From Azoarcus sp. L1K30 (GTDB taxonomy: Bacteria; Pseudomonadota; Gammaproteobacteria; Burkholderiales; Rhodocyclaceae), in assembly GCF_018122735.1 (NCBI RefSeq), contig NZ_JAGRRD010000001.1, positions 220,706 to 284,705 of the forward strand: 64,000 nucleotides of DNA, in the 5' to 3' direction. Shown one piece after another: positions 1 through 8,456 of this stretch (position 1 is its first letter; every line of letters starts with the position of its first letter). Position numbers and translations under genes: made by a program. The notes under the pieces are model-generated. The model had not been told where the DNA came from. It saw nothing but the letters and a program-made list of their open reading frames with translations, and did no database searches.

Positions 1-2362
1 CCGCGGGCTGCTCGGCCACGGGAGAACCATCCGAAACGCGCCACGTTCGGATCGCGGATGTGTTTTCTCTTTCGACTAGCGCGCCCACAAACTGTCCGTC
101 GCTGGAAAAGGTGAGGTAACGCGGCCACTGACCGGGCAGCGGAATCGACAAGGCTGTGGCAAAGCCTGCGCTATCCAAGGGTTGCAAAACTAGCCAGCCT
201 TCCTGACCAACGGCGATGGTCTTGTGATCATTCGACAGGGCGAGCAAACGGCCTTGCGGTAAGCTGAAACGAATGGGCCTGATGGACTCGCCGAGGTCGG
301 TGAGGGGCACGTTCGTCTCCCCTTTTGCGGTCAGAGGAAATGCCGAGCTATCGGTCATCGCATAGAAGGGGTGCTTCGCGTCTCCGCTCCTCACGTACTT
401 GATCTCATCTTGGGTGGGGCCGTAAAGAGCAACTGGCTTTTGGCCCGAGACGTCGTAGATCAGAGCCAGGTTTTTGTAGTCGGCGGCGGACACAGTGAGT
501 ACACCGCCCGCGTAATTTCCGTCCTGCGAACTTACAAAGGACTCAAGTCTGTGGAGCTGATAGGGCCTGCCCGTCTTTCGCAAGTGTGAAGTCAACATAT
601 TGCGTAACCCGCCTGCAGGCCATGACACGAAGAGGCATCGTCCGAGGTCGTAGTCACCGTAGACCTGCCCGGTCAAATCCCGGTCATCGAAGTCCTGGGT
701 GTTCACAAGCAACACTCGCTCGGTGCCTTGCAGGAAGGTGACTGCGAGATTGCAGTCTCCGATACAGCGAGCACCGGGAATCTGTATGCGTCCGATTTCC
801 TTTGCGGAGTTCCCCGAGTAAAACGTCAGCCACTTGCTGGATTTGTCGAACCGGGCCAGTGTCAGGCTTTCATCATTGGGCCAAAACTCCTCGGGCACAT
901 CATGAGGAAGAAGATCCTCTCTCGGCATTGGCAAATTGGTCGCCAACAGGTCGTTCGGATATTTCGCTGCTGGCTTGTGGACAACTTCGGTACAACGCTG
1001 CTGTTCTTCGGATGTCAGGCTTGGCAGAGGGCGTGCGAGCGCAGCTTTGAGGTCGAGCAACATGGTCGGTGCGCCGATTTCAGCGTAAAGCGCCTGATCG
1101 CCCTTTCGTGCCAACGCCGTGGTCTTGCGAACTTCGAACATTGCGTTTTCCCTAGTGTCTCCCTGCGGCAGCATGAATTTGAAGTTGGTGGGACGGCACG
1201 GAGTCGCGCATGCCCCGTCGGGGTCCAATGCCCAGTGTGCAGCAATCCTTTCTCCGCCATTGCCCAGTGAATACACGGAGAGGACCGAGCGTCTGTCTGA
1301 AGTGACATGGAGGGCCAGTGGGAGGTCGCTATCACCGAGGGGTTCTTCGGGCACCTCACCTCGCCAATCAGACATGCGTAAAGGTAGCCGCGAGGCAGGC
1401 CTCCCTTTTTTCGCATCCCAGATCCATAGCGCATCACCGTCTCTATCTTGAAAGGGCGCCAGGCGCTCCTGCTGCAGTACAGGTGCAGAGCCGATCCCTT
1501 CGGTATGCAACAGGGCCAACGCGTCGTTATACGAAGGCTGGCCGCGCCTCGCGATGGCCAGAAGTGTCTCCAGGTGGCTCTCGTTAGGCTGCACCAGTAG
1601 GGACCCGGGTGCCGGTGTGCTTGCAATAGAAAGTAAATCGGCCAACTCGGCCTCAAGGTTGGGTGCGACCTGTTTCGCTGCCGCGGCGATTTGCTCAAGA
1701 TGCGAGGTCTCAACATCACGCCACCACAGCCCACCGGCGATGATCAGCGAAACGGTGACCAATGCCGCGAGGGCCAAGCGAATCCTTCTCCTTCGCTTTT
1801 CGCGGTGCCATAGGTCGTCAAAGTCCACACCCGAAATTCCGGCAACTAGCTTGACTATGGCCTTTGAGCGGCCGTCGCCGCCATCGGAAGCTAGTCGTAG
1901 GTCTGCAGCTAGTGGCGCCCGAACGTTCCCTTCCTGAAAACAATTCAACAACACGGGAGGGAAACACGCGGGCGGTTCTCCTCCGCCTATGATGGCGTGG
2001 ATGTTGGCTCCAGGTCTCTCCTCCCGGAAGATCTCAACCTCGCGGCTGACCCAACTCTCGGGCGCAGCCGCAGCCGGCGTGCAAAGTACGATTAGGTGTT
2101 CTGACTGGCGCAGATAACCGCGAATGACGGTTTCTAGATCGTCGGCGGCCCGGGCATCAGCCCGGTCTTGGAAGACGGGAGCAATACGCCTAGGGACGGG
2201 GCCATGTGCGCCCGCTGTGCCCACAAGTCTTCGCGGGAGGCGAAATGCCTCGAGCTTGCGATGCACCCACTCGGCCAACTTGCGGTCGGCCGACCGGTAA
2301 CTTAAAAAGGCGCGGTACCGCAGATCGTTGGCGGTCTCTCTTGAATCTGCTTTCACCGGCAT
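1..2362 (-). CDS. TIR-domain membrane protein, C-terminal part beyond window edge
   Basis: About 787 residues are visible without a stop and the gene runs off the left edge. Residues 16-145 form a TIR-like domain opening with RAFLSYRSADRKLAEWVHRK; the SWVSREVEIF segment supplies a Glu (about residue 108) where TIR NADases keep their catalytic Glu. A basic stretch (KRRRRIR) and a hydrophobic helix (about 194-214) follow, then a long region of beta-rich, propeller-like repeats (for example LTFSSDGQFVGAL). I chose the ATG at 2362 because GGAGGAG lies 11 bases upstream; an in-frame ATG at 2392 lacks a site. TIR domains of this kind are known in bacterial immunity and NAD signalling. Membrane anchoring and a role in defence are inferences. 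The gene is AT-richer than its neighbours, which fits transfer. Confidence 0.8.
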   Translation of the reverse strand, partial: MPVKADSRETANDLRYRAFLSYRSADRKLAEWVHRKLEAFRLPRRLVGTAGAHGPVPRRIAPVFQDRADARAADDLETVIRGYLRQSEHLIVLCTPAAAAPESWVSREVEIFREERPGANIHAIIGGGEPPACFPPVLLNCFQEGNVRAPLAADLRLASDGGDGRSKAIVKLVAGISGVDFDDLWHREKRRRRIRLALAALVTVSLIIAGGLWWRDVETSHLEQIAAAAKQVAPNLEAELADLLSIASTPAPGSLLVQPNESHLETLLAIARRGQPSYNDALALLHTEGIGSAPVLQQERLAPFQDRDGDALWIWDAKKGRPASRLPLRMSDWRGEVPEEPLGDSDLPLALHVTSDRRSVLSVYSLGNGGERIAAHWALDPDGACATPCRPTNFKFMLPQGDTRENAMFEVRKTTALARKGDQALYAEIGAPTMLLDLKAALARPLPSLTSEEQQRCTEVVHKPAAKYPNDLLATNLPMPREDLLPHDVPEEFWPNDESLTLARFDKSSKWLTFYSGNSAKEIGRIQIPGARCIGDCNLAVTFLQGTERVLLVNTQDFDDRDLTGQVYGDYDLGRCLFVSWPAGGLRNMLTSHLRKTGRPYQLHRLESFVSSQDGNYAGGVLTVSAADYKNLALIYDVSGQKPVALYGPTQDEIKYVRSGDAKHPFYAMTDSSAFPLTAKGETNVPLTDLGESIRPIRFSLPQGRLLALSNDHKTIAVGQEGWLVLQPLDSAGFATALSIPLPGQWPRYLTFSSDGQFVGALVERENTSAIRTWRVSDGSPVAEQPA

Positions 2363-2392
2363 CTCCCCGCACTCCTCCGACGACAATCTCAT

Positions 2393-2952
2393 CTGCCTGA
2401 AAGCGGTATCAGAAACAGCAGTAAAGCCGTCGATCGAGAGCTATGAGAATTTCTCGCAGATAATGCAACAGTCTACCTTGCGGCTCCCCTTTACAGCCCG
2501 CCCATAGTCGGCAGACGGCGCCCCACTCGTCTCAGACATTCAAATGATTGTCTAGATCGCTCAGGAGTGTTTGGTCCGATTCAACGTCGGCTTTGGGGAA
2601 ATAACTTCGCCAGCAGGTCAATAGCCGATGCGAGATGACTGTCATGCACTGATTCAACTTAGACGAGTGCTCTCGATCCGCAAGTGAAATGTAACGGTCA
2701 CCGACAGCTCTTGGTCCAGACTGTGTAAAAACCCCGCTTTGACGCGCGCAGCGCGTAACAGTCATGTGCCCCCTCTCGGCGAGGCGGACGAGAACGAGAT
2801 CGACGCTCGCAAGCTGCCGCGAGGTTGCCGGATACTGTTCCGGCAATTGTCCGGAGGCAATTCGGCCGTGTTCCTGCTCGTATTGAACCAATTGGACAGT
2901 AGTATCTTCCTGCGTCGTCCGATATCGCACGATTCGAACCAATATTGAATTC
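2393..2952. other. Intergenic stretch without recognised gene, possible IS remnant
   Basis: About 560 bp separate the TIR gene from the lysR gene. Reading frames here have unconvincing composition and match no family I know. The minus-strand text GAGTTTTTACACAGTCTGG near 2720-2740 and the following CTGTCGGTGACCGTTACATTTC resemble the decayed ends that insertion sequences often leave, but I see no terminal inverted repeat or transposase domain. It presumably also holds the promoters of both flanking genes. Confidence 0.3.
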
Positions 2953-3843
2953 ATGAATATCCAGTCCGTCGATCTCAATCTCCTCAAGACCTTCGAGGCG
3001 ATCTATCTCGAGCGCAGCGTGAGCAGGGCAGCTGTCCGGCTCGGCGTGACCCAGCCGTCAGTGAGTCATGGCTTGACCCGTCTGCGGCTGTTGTTTGGTG
3101 ACCCCTTGTTCGTGCGCACGCGCACCGGCGTCGAACCCACGGTGGTTGCCGAGCGCATTGCGACGCCTGTACAGCACGCCTTGCGGCTACTGCAGGGCAC
3201 GTTGGATGAGCACGCCCACTTTGCGCCAGAGACGTCGGAACGGACGTTCCGGGTGCATTTGAGCGATTTCGGGGAGGTCATCTTCTTGCCCCGGTTGATG
3301 AGAGAGCTGAGTATCCGTGCGCCCGGCGTCCGCATCGAGTCGCGTCAGCTGACTGCGGTCGAACTGGCCGGGTCGCTCGATAGCGGCCAGGTTGACCTTG
3401 CGATCGGCTATCTGCCCGTGCTTGATCAGGGCTTCGCAAGCTGCCACTTGCTCTCCGATGAGTACGTCATAATCATGTCGGGGGCCCCTGCGGCAGCTAC
3501 TCGCAATGTTGCCGAAAGGTCTCATGAGATGGATTACATTGCCATCACTTCACACCCCGACACGCTGGCGATTCTTCGCGATTGCGGACTGTTGGACCGG
3601 GTCAGACTCTGGGTGCCCCACTTCATGGTAGTGCCAGCGATTCTTGCCGAGCGCGCCTTCTCCATGGTTGTCCCACGCGCCGTGCTCGAGACCTTCGGTT
3701 CGCATAGTCGCATCAGCAGTATTCCGACACCGCCTCCCCATCGTGAAATGGATATCAGGCTTTACTGGAACCGGCGCTACACCGGCGATCCGGGTCACAG
3801 CTGGATGCGTGATCTCGTGGTCGAACTGTTTGCAAGGCGTTGA
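2953..3843 (+). CDS. LysR-family regulator (NahR/NodD-like type)
   Basis: This 296-residue protein has the N-terminal winged helix-turn-helix of LysR regulators (residues about 6-65, LDLNLLKTFEAI... QPSVSHGLTRLR... FGDPLFVR), in the form shared by NahR, NodD and LeuO. The effector domain fills the rest. It is transcribed toward the downstream ThDP enzyme, aldehyde dehydrogenase, TRAP binding protein and reductase, so I infer that it controls that module in response to an aromatic or 2-oxo acid. No strong ribosome site precedes the ATG. Confidence 0.85.
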   Translation: MNIQSVDLNLLKTFEAIYLERSVSRAAVRLGVTQPSVSHGLTRLRLLFGDPLFVRTRTGVEPTVVAERIATPVQHALRLLQGTLDEHAHFAPETSERTFRVHLSDFGEVIFLPRLMRELSIRAPGVRIESRQLTAVELAGSLDSGQVDLAIGYLPVLDQGFASCHLLSDEYVIIMSGAPAAATRNVAERSHEMDYIAITSHPDTLAILRDCGLLDRVRLWVPHFMVVPAILAERAFSMVVPRAVLETFGSHSRISSIPTPPPHREMDIRLYWNRRYTGDPGHSWMRDLVVELFARR

Positions 3844-3868
3844 TTGAGTCTCCGCCGCAGGGGTATGG

Positions 3869-3943
3869 ATGACGCAAGACTCATAATGTTATCGATGCTG
3901 TCTATATTAGACGTGTAGGCAACTGAATTGCCGGTTGCGTCAT
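3869..3943. promoter_or_regulatory. Long-spaced inverted repeat upstream of the ThDP gene
   Basis: ATGACGCAA (3869-3877) and TTGCGTCAT (3935-3943) are perfect 9-bp inverted copies 66 bp apart, flanking an AT-rich core with a small palindrome (ATAATGTTAT). The pair lies in the only gap between lysR and the catabolic genes, where a LysR-regulated promoter would be. Binding of the neighbouring LysR protein is inferred. Confidence 0.4.
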
Positions 3944-3987
3944 GCGCGCTCAAAGTCGTGGAAACAATGCGCGACAGGAGATGCAGC

Positions 3988-5694
3988 ATGTATACCGCCG
4001 GCACGGCCTTCCTCGAGGCCCTCTATGAATGTGGCGTCCGCTACCTCTTCGCCAATCTCGGCAGCGATCATCCGGCCATCGTCGAGAGCATGGAGGAGGG
4101 CAAGGTTGCAGGGCGCGAGATACCCACCCTCATTACCTGCCCGAACGAAATGGTTGCCCTCAGCGCCGCCCAGGGATATGCGCAGGTGACGGGGCAAGCC
4201 CAGGCCGTGCTGGTGCATGTCGAATGCGGCACGCAGGCACTGGCCGGTGCGGTCCATAACATTGCCAAAGGGCGTGTTCCCGTGCTGATCTTTGCCGGCG
4301 CGTCGCCCTTTACGCAAGAGGGCGAGTTGCGCGGTAGCCGCAACGAGTTCATTCAGTGGATCCAGGATGTTCACGATCAGCGCGGCATCGTTCGCGGCTA
4401 TACAAGATATGACAATGAGATTCGTACCGGGCGCAATGTCAAGCAGCTCGTGTACCGCGCAATGCAGTTTGCGTGCAGTGATCCCAAAGGGGCGTCATAC
4501 CTGACGGGCGCGCGGGAAGTGATGGAAGAGGAGGTGCCACGGGTTGTGCTGGACACGTCCCAGTGGCAGCCGATTTCGCCCTGCGCAATTCCCGACGAAG
4601 GTCTGGACTCCCTGATCGAAGATCTTGCCTCGGCACGGCATCCGGTCGTGGTGACATCCTTTCTTGGACGCAACACCAACGCGGTGACGGAGTTGCTGAA
4701 GTTGGTTGAACGCCTGGCGATTCCGGTGCTGGAATCGGTGCCGTCCTACGTGAATATTCCGACGAATCATCCGATGTATCTCGGAAATCAGTGGAATGCA
4801 CCCAAGCAGAATGCCGTGCTGGCCGAAGCCGATCTGGTCCTCGTGATCGATAGTGATGTGCCGTGGATCCCCATGGTGAACCGGCCCAGCGCGGATGCGC
4901 GTGTGTACTACATCGACGTGGATCCGCTGAAGGAACAGATGCCCTTGTGGTACATCCCGTCAAAGCGCGCGTTCCGTGCGGACGCCTGCACTGCGCTCAA
5001 GCAGATCAATCGGCGACTGGAAGGCGTGGTCATCGACGAAACCGCTGTGGCGGAAAGGCGGTCCGTGATCGAGGCGCGTCACCGGCGTCGCGACGAGGCG
5101 CTTCGCGCCAGTGAGGTGGAACGCGAGGTCATTACGTCCGAATATCTCACCGCCTGCGTTCGCGAGTTCGTTGACGAGAACACCATCGTCTGCAACGAAG
5201 GCATCTCCAACTACGACGTGATCATCAACCACCTTGGCATCAGCACGCCGGGCGGGATGATTGCCAGTGGCGGCGGTTCGCTGGGCTGGAATGGCGGCGC
5301 AGCCATCGGGGTCAAGCTCGCATGCCCGGAGAAGACCGTGGTCGCCATGTGTGGTGATGGCAGCTACATGTTCACCGTGCCTTCCAGCGTGCATTGGATG
5401 GCACGGCGCTATCAGACGCCTTTTGTGCAGATCGTGTTCAACAACGGCGGCTGGAAGTCTCCCAAGTTGTCCACCTTGGCCGTGCATCCTGACGGCTATG
5501 CCAGTCGTGCAGACGACATCGGGGTGAAGTTCGATCAGCCGTCCGACTATGCCGGGATCGCCAGCGCCGCGGGTGGTGCGCTGGGGCTTACGGTATCGAG
5601 TCCGCATGAAGTGCGTGACGCGCTGGCCCAAGCGTTTGCCGCGGTGCGATCGGGGCGTTGTGCCGTGCTTGATGTGAAGCTTGCGCCGCTCTAA
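3988..5694 (+). CDS. ThDP-dependent decarboxylase/lyase (acetolactate synthase superfamily)
   Basis: The protein has 568 residues, the usual length for the pyruvate oxidase/acetolactate synthase/benzoylformate decarboxylase superfamily. The Pyr domain is N-terminal with the cofactor-activating Glu in PNEMVALSAA (about E54); the PP domain carries the ThDP/Mg motif beginning GDGSYMF (about residue 455) and ending FNNGGW. The start at 3988 follows CAGGAG by seven bases; longer in-frame starts have no such site. A benzaldehyde-dehydrogenase-like gene follows after 33 bp, so decarboxylation of an aryl or other 2-oxo acid to an aldehyde is the likeliest role. The exact substrate cannot be read from sequence, and acetolactate synthase activity is not excluded. 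Confidence 0.75.
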   Translation: MYTAGTAFLEALYECGVRYLFANLGSDHPAIVESMEEGKVAGREIPTLITCPNEMVALSAAQGYAQVTGQAQAVLVHVECGTQALAGAVHNIAKGRVPVLIFAGASPFTQEGELRGSRNEFIQWIQDVHDQRGIVRGYTRYDNEIRTGRNVKQLVYRAMQFACSDPKGASYLTGAREVMEEEVPRVVLDTSQWQPISPCAIPDEGLDSLIEDLASARHPVVVTSFLGRNTNAVTELLKLVERLAIPVLESVPSYVNIPTNHPMYLGNQWNAPKQNAVLAEADLVLVIDSDVPWIPMVNRPSADARVYYIDVDPLKEQMPLWYIPSKRAFRADACTALKQINRRLEGVVIDETAVAERRSVIEARHRRRDEALRASEVEREVITSEYLTACVREFVDENTIVCNEGISNYDVIINHLGISTPGGMIASGGGSLGWNGGAAIGVKLACPEKTVVAMCGDGSYMFTVPSSVHWMARRYQTPFVQIVFNNGGWKSPKLSTLAVHPDGYASRADDIGVKFDQPSDYAGIASAAGGALGLTVSSPHEVRDALAQAFAAVRSGRCAVLDVKLAPL

Positions 5695-5727
5695 TTCAAC
5701 AAAGAAATTTGCCGAGGAGACACGAAA

Positions 5728-7185
5728 ATGAACACATTTCTGGACCAGAAAAGATGGCAGGACAAGGTTCTGTTGAATGGGTGGCAGGCAGCAGATAGTA
5801 CGGCAGCGGTCATCGACAAGGCCACGGGCGAACAGATCGGCTCGATCGGTATCGCCAGTGCGGCAACCGTTGCCAAGGCGGCGGCGGTCGCGCGCGCCGC
5901 ACAACCGGGCTGGTTCACGATGCCATACGAAGAGCGGGCTGCCATCTTTCGCAAGGCCGCCCGCTTGGTCGAGGAGAACTTCGATGAGCTGGCGACGTGG
6001 ATCATGCGCGAAAGTGGCGCGATTCGCCCCAAGGCCGATGTTGAACTGAAAGCGGCGATCGGCATCCTGCACGAGTCGGCTGGCATGCCCACTGAGCCGC
6101 AGGGGCTGATGCTGCCGAGCAATTCCGGCCGCATGAGCTTTGCACGTCGGGTGCCCCACGGTGTGGTCGGTGTGATCGCGCCGTTCAACTTCCCCTTGAT
6201 TCTTGCCATCCGTGCAGTTTCCCCGGCTTTGGCAACCGGCAATTGTGTGCTGCTGAAGCCCGATACGCGCACGGCGGTGGTGGGCGGCGTGTTGATTGCC
6301 CGCATTTTCGAAGAAGCGGGTCTCCCGCCCGGTGTGCTCAGTATGCTGCCTGGTGGTGCGGATGCTGGGAGCATGCTATGTACAGACCCGAACGTTGCCA
6401 TGGTGGCCTTCACCGGCTCGACCAATGTCGGGCGGACCGTGGGCGAGCTGTGTGGTCGTCACCTGAAGAAGGTGTCGCTCGAACTGGGTGGCAAGAACTC
6501 GATGGTGGTGCTCGACGATGCCGATATCGACCTTGCCGCCGGGTGCGCCGCCTTCGGCGCATGGCTGCACCAGGGCCAGATCTGCATGGCCACCGGCCGC
6601 ATTCTGGTGCATGAATCGATTGCGGACAGCTTGATCCAGAATCTGGTTGAGAAGGCGAATCACCTGCCGGTCGGCGATCCCATGAGTGGCACGGTCGCCC
6701 TGGGGCCGATCATCAGCGACGGCCAGCTGAAACAGATCGACTCAATCGTCAAGGACAGTGTGGCCGCCGGCGCTCAACTGCTGGCAGGCGGAATCCACGA
6801 CAAGCTTTTCTACCGCCCAACCGTGTTGGGGAATGTCAAGCCCGGCATGCGTGCTTTTGACGAGGAGATCTTCGGACCCGTCGCGGCGGTGGTCACCTTC
6901 CGTAACGATGACGAGGCGGTCGAGCTGGCGAATGCGACTGAATACGGTCTGTCGGCAGCAGTGATCTCGCGTTCGGTGGGAAGGGCGCTCGCGCTTGGCA
7001 ACCGGCTCAATACCGGGTTGCTGCACATCAACGACCAGACCGTTGCCGATGAACCTCATGTGCCCTTCGGCGGCAGGGGGGCTTCGGGCAATGGTGGGCG
7101 TGTCGGTGGTCCCGCGAACTGGGAAGAATTCACCCAGTGGCAATGGGTGACGATCAAGGATGTCCCGCCGAACTACCCATTCTGA
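5728..7185 (+). CDS. NAD(P)-dependent aldehyde dehydrogenase, benzaldehyde dehydrogenase-like
   Basis: This 485-residue aldehyde dehydrogenase has all catalytic positions: Asn154 in PFNFP, Glu252 in LELGGKN and the nucleophile Cys286 in GQICMATGR. The stretch VPHGVVGVIAPFNFPLILAI and the following LLKPDTRTAVVGG resemble XylC/benzaldehyde dehydrogenases more than succinate-semialdehyde or betaine types. AGGAGA precedes the ATG. It is next to the ThDP enzyme and so would oxidise the aldehyde that enzyme releases to a carboxylic acid, as in the mandelate route. Substrate identity is inferred. Confidence 0.85.
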   Translation: MNTFLDQKRWQDKVLLNGWQAADSTAAVIDKATGEQIGSIGIASAATVAKAAAVARAAQPGWFTMPYEERAAIFRKAARLVEENFDELATWIMRESGAIRPKADVELKAAIGILHESAGMPTEPQGLMLPSNSGRMSFARRVPHGVVGVIAPFNFPLILAIRAVSPALATGNCVLLKPDTRTAVVGGVLIARIFEEAGLPPGVLSMLPGGADAGSMLCTDPNVAMVAFTGSTNVGRTVGELCGRHLKKVSLELGGKNSMVVLDDADIDLAAGCAAFGAWLHQGQICMATGRILVHESIADSLIQNLVEKANHLPVGDPMSGTVALGPIISDGQLKQIDSIVKDSVAAGAQLLAGGIHDKLFYRPTVLGNVKPGMRAFDEEIFGPVAAVVTFRNDDEAVELANATEYGLSAAVISRSVGRALALGNRLNTGLLHINDQTVADEPHVPFGGRGASGNGGRVGGPANWEEFTQWQWVTIKDVPPNYPF

Positions 7186-7191
7186 GTCTGG

Positions 7192-7206
7192 CCCGCCGAA
7201 GGCGGG
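7192..7206 (+). terminator. Short GC-rich hairpin after the aldehyde dehydrogenase gene
   Basis: CCCGCC-GAA-GGCGGG is a perfect 6-bp stem with a three-base loop just past the stop codon. No T run follows, so it may be an mRNA-stabilising or partial terminator that lets the binding protein gene be expressed at a different level. Confidence 0.4.
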
Positions 7207-7287
7207 ACCGATGCGGACGGCGTGCGCTCGGGAGAAAGCAAGACCGGCCATCGAAATGGCTCATGGCCGGATAACGTGAGGAGACGA

Positions 7288-8325
7288 ATGATGAACAAGA
7301 ACGTAAAGAAACTGATGGCCGCAGTGATCTGCGCAGGCGTGTTCGGCTCTGCCGCAGCGGCAGAGGAAATCGTGCTGAAGGTGCATCATTTCCTGCCGCC
7401 CGGCGCGACCGCGCACAAGAGCTTCATCGAGCCGTGGTGTGAGAAGATCCATACCGAATCTGCGGGTCGCCTGAAGTGCCAGATCTACCCGGCAATGTCA
7501 CTTGGCGGGACGCCCACCCAATTGTTCGATCAGGCAAAGGATGGTGTCGCCGACATCGTCTGGACGGTGCCGTCGTATCAGGGCGGTCGCTTCCCGGTGA
7601 CTGAAGTATTCGAGTTGCCGTTCATGACGCGCAGCGCCGAGCACAGCAGTCCGGTGGTGTGGGACGTCCTGACAAAATACGCCGGCGCTGAATACAAGGC
7701 GGTCAAGCCGCTCATCTTTCACGTGCATGATGGCGCACAGATCCACACGACCAACCGGCAGGTCAAGGTTCTGGCCGATTTCAACGGTCTCAAGTTGAGG
7801 GCGCCCAGTCGGCAGGCGACGCGGCTGCTGACGGAGCTGGGTGCGACGCCGGTCGGCATGCCTGCGCCCCAAGTGACCGAGGCCCTTTCGAAAGGCGTTG
7901 TTGATGGTGCGCTGCTGCCATGGGAAGTCGTTCCTCCACTCAAGGTCCACGAGGTGGTCAAGTTCCATTCCGAAACCGACGACTCGATGCCGATGCTGTC
8001 GAACACCGTCTTCGTGTTTGCGATGAATCCGGCGAAATACAACAGTCTCCCTGCGGATCTCAAGAAGGTCATCGACGCAAACAGTGGTCGTGCCGCATCG
8101 GCCTGGGTTGGCAAGGTGTGGGACGAGGCAAGGGTGCTCGGCCGCAAGCAGGCTCAGGATCGCGGAAACCCGATTCATGTCGTCCCGCCCAAGGAGCTCG
8201 AGGGCTGGATGGCAGCAGGTGACAGGGTCGCCGCGCAATGGGTCGAGGAAACAGCTGCGAAGGGCTTCCCCGCGAAAGAAATTCTTGAGGCGGCCAGGCG
8301 CGGTATCAACCAGCCCTCCAAGTAA
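7288..8325 (+). CDS. TRAP transporter periplasmic substrate-binding protein (DctP type), orphan
   Basis: The 345-residue product begins with a Sec signal peptide (about residues 1-24, MMNKNVKKLMAAVIC... AAAA), followed by a DctP-type ligand-binding fold. The carboxylate-clamping Arg lies in LKLRAPSRQ. I chose the ATG after TGAGGAGACGA. No DctQ or DctM gene adjoins it. It is clearly paralogous to the binding protein at 60448-61473: both share IYPAM, LGGTP and VTEVFELPFM/VSEVFELPFM blocks. It may use that carrier's membrane subunits. Location between aldehyde dehydrogenase and reductase genes suggests it supplies their substrate. Confidence 0.88.
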   Translation: MMNKNVKKLMAAVICAGVFGSAAAAEEIVLKVHHFLPPGATAHKSFIEPWCEKIHTESAGRLKCQIYPAMSLGGTPTQLFDQAKDGVADIVWTVPSYQGGRFPVTEVFELPFMTRSAEHSSPVVWDVLTKYAGAEYKAVKPLIFHVHDGAQIHTTNRQVKVLADFNGLKLRAPSRQATRLLTELGATPVGMPAPQVTEALSKGVVDGALLPWEVVPPLKVHEVVKFHSETDDSMPMLSNTVFVFAMNPAKYNSLPADLKKVIDANSGRAASAWVGKVWDEARVLGRKQAQDRGNPIHVVPPKELEGWMAAGDRVAAQWVEETAAKGFPAKEILEAARRGINQPSK

Positions 8326-8456
8326 CACGCACGTGACAACCACGGCCTATTCGAAGCAATTTTTCGAAGGAAGGGCTGTGGGAAGGTGGCGACGGTCCGC
8401 GTTCGAGCTTGATGCCCGGACCGTCGGTGAAGCAATCATCGATTGAGAGAAAACGA

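Noticed and set aside
2916-2945. T-arm-like GGTTCGAATC on the minus strand, suggesting a tRNA end
   Set aside because: The flanking bases do not form the T stem and no anticodon arm or acceptor stem can be drawn.
4960-6159. A 399-codon minus-strand frame opposite the ThDP enzyme and aldehyde dehydrogenase
   Set aside because: Both plus-strand genes have intact catalytic motifs; this frame shows no recognisable family.
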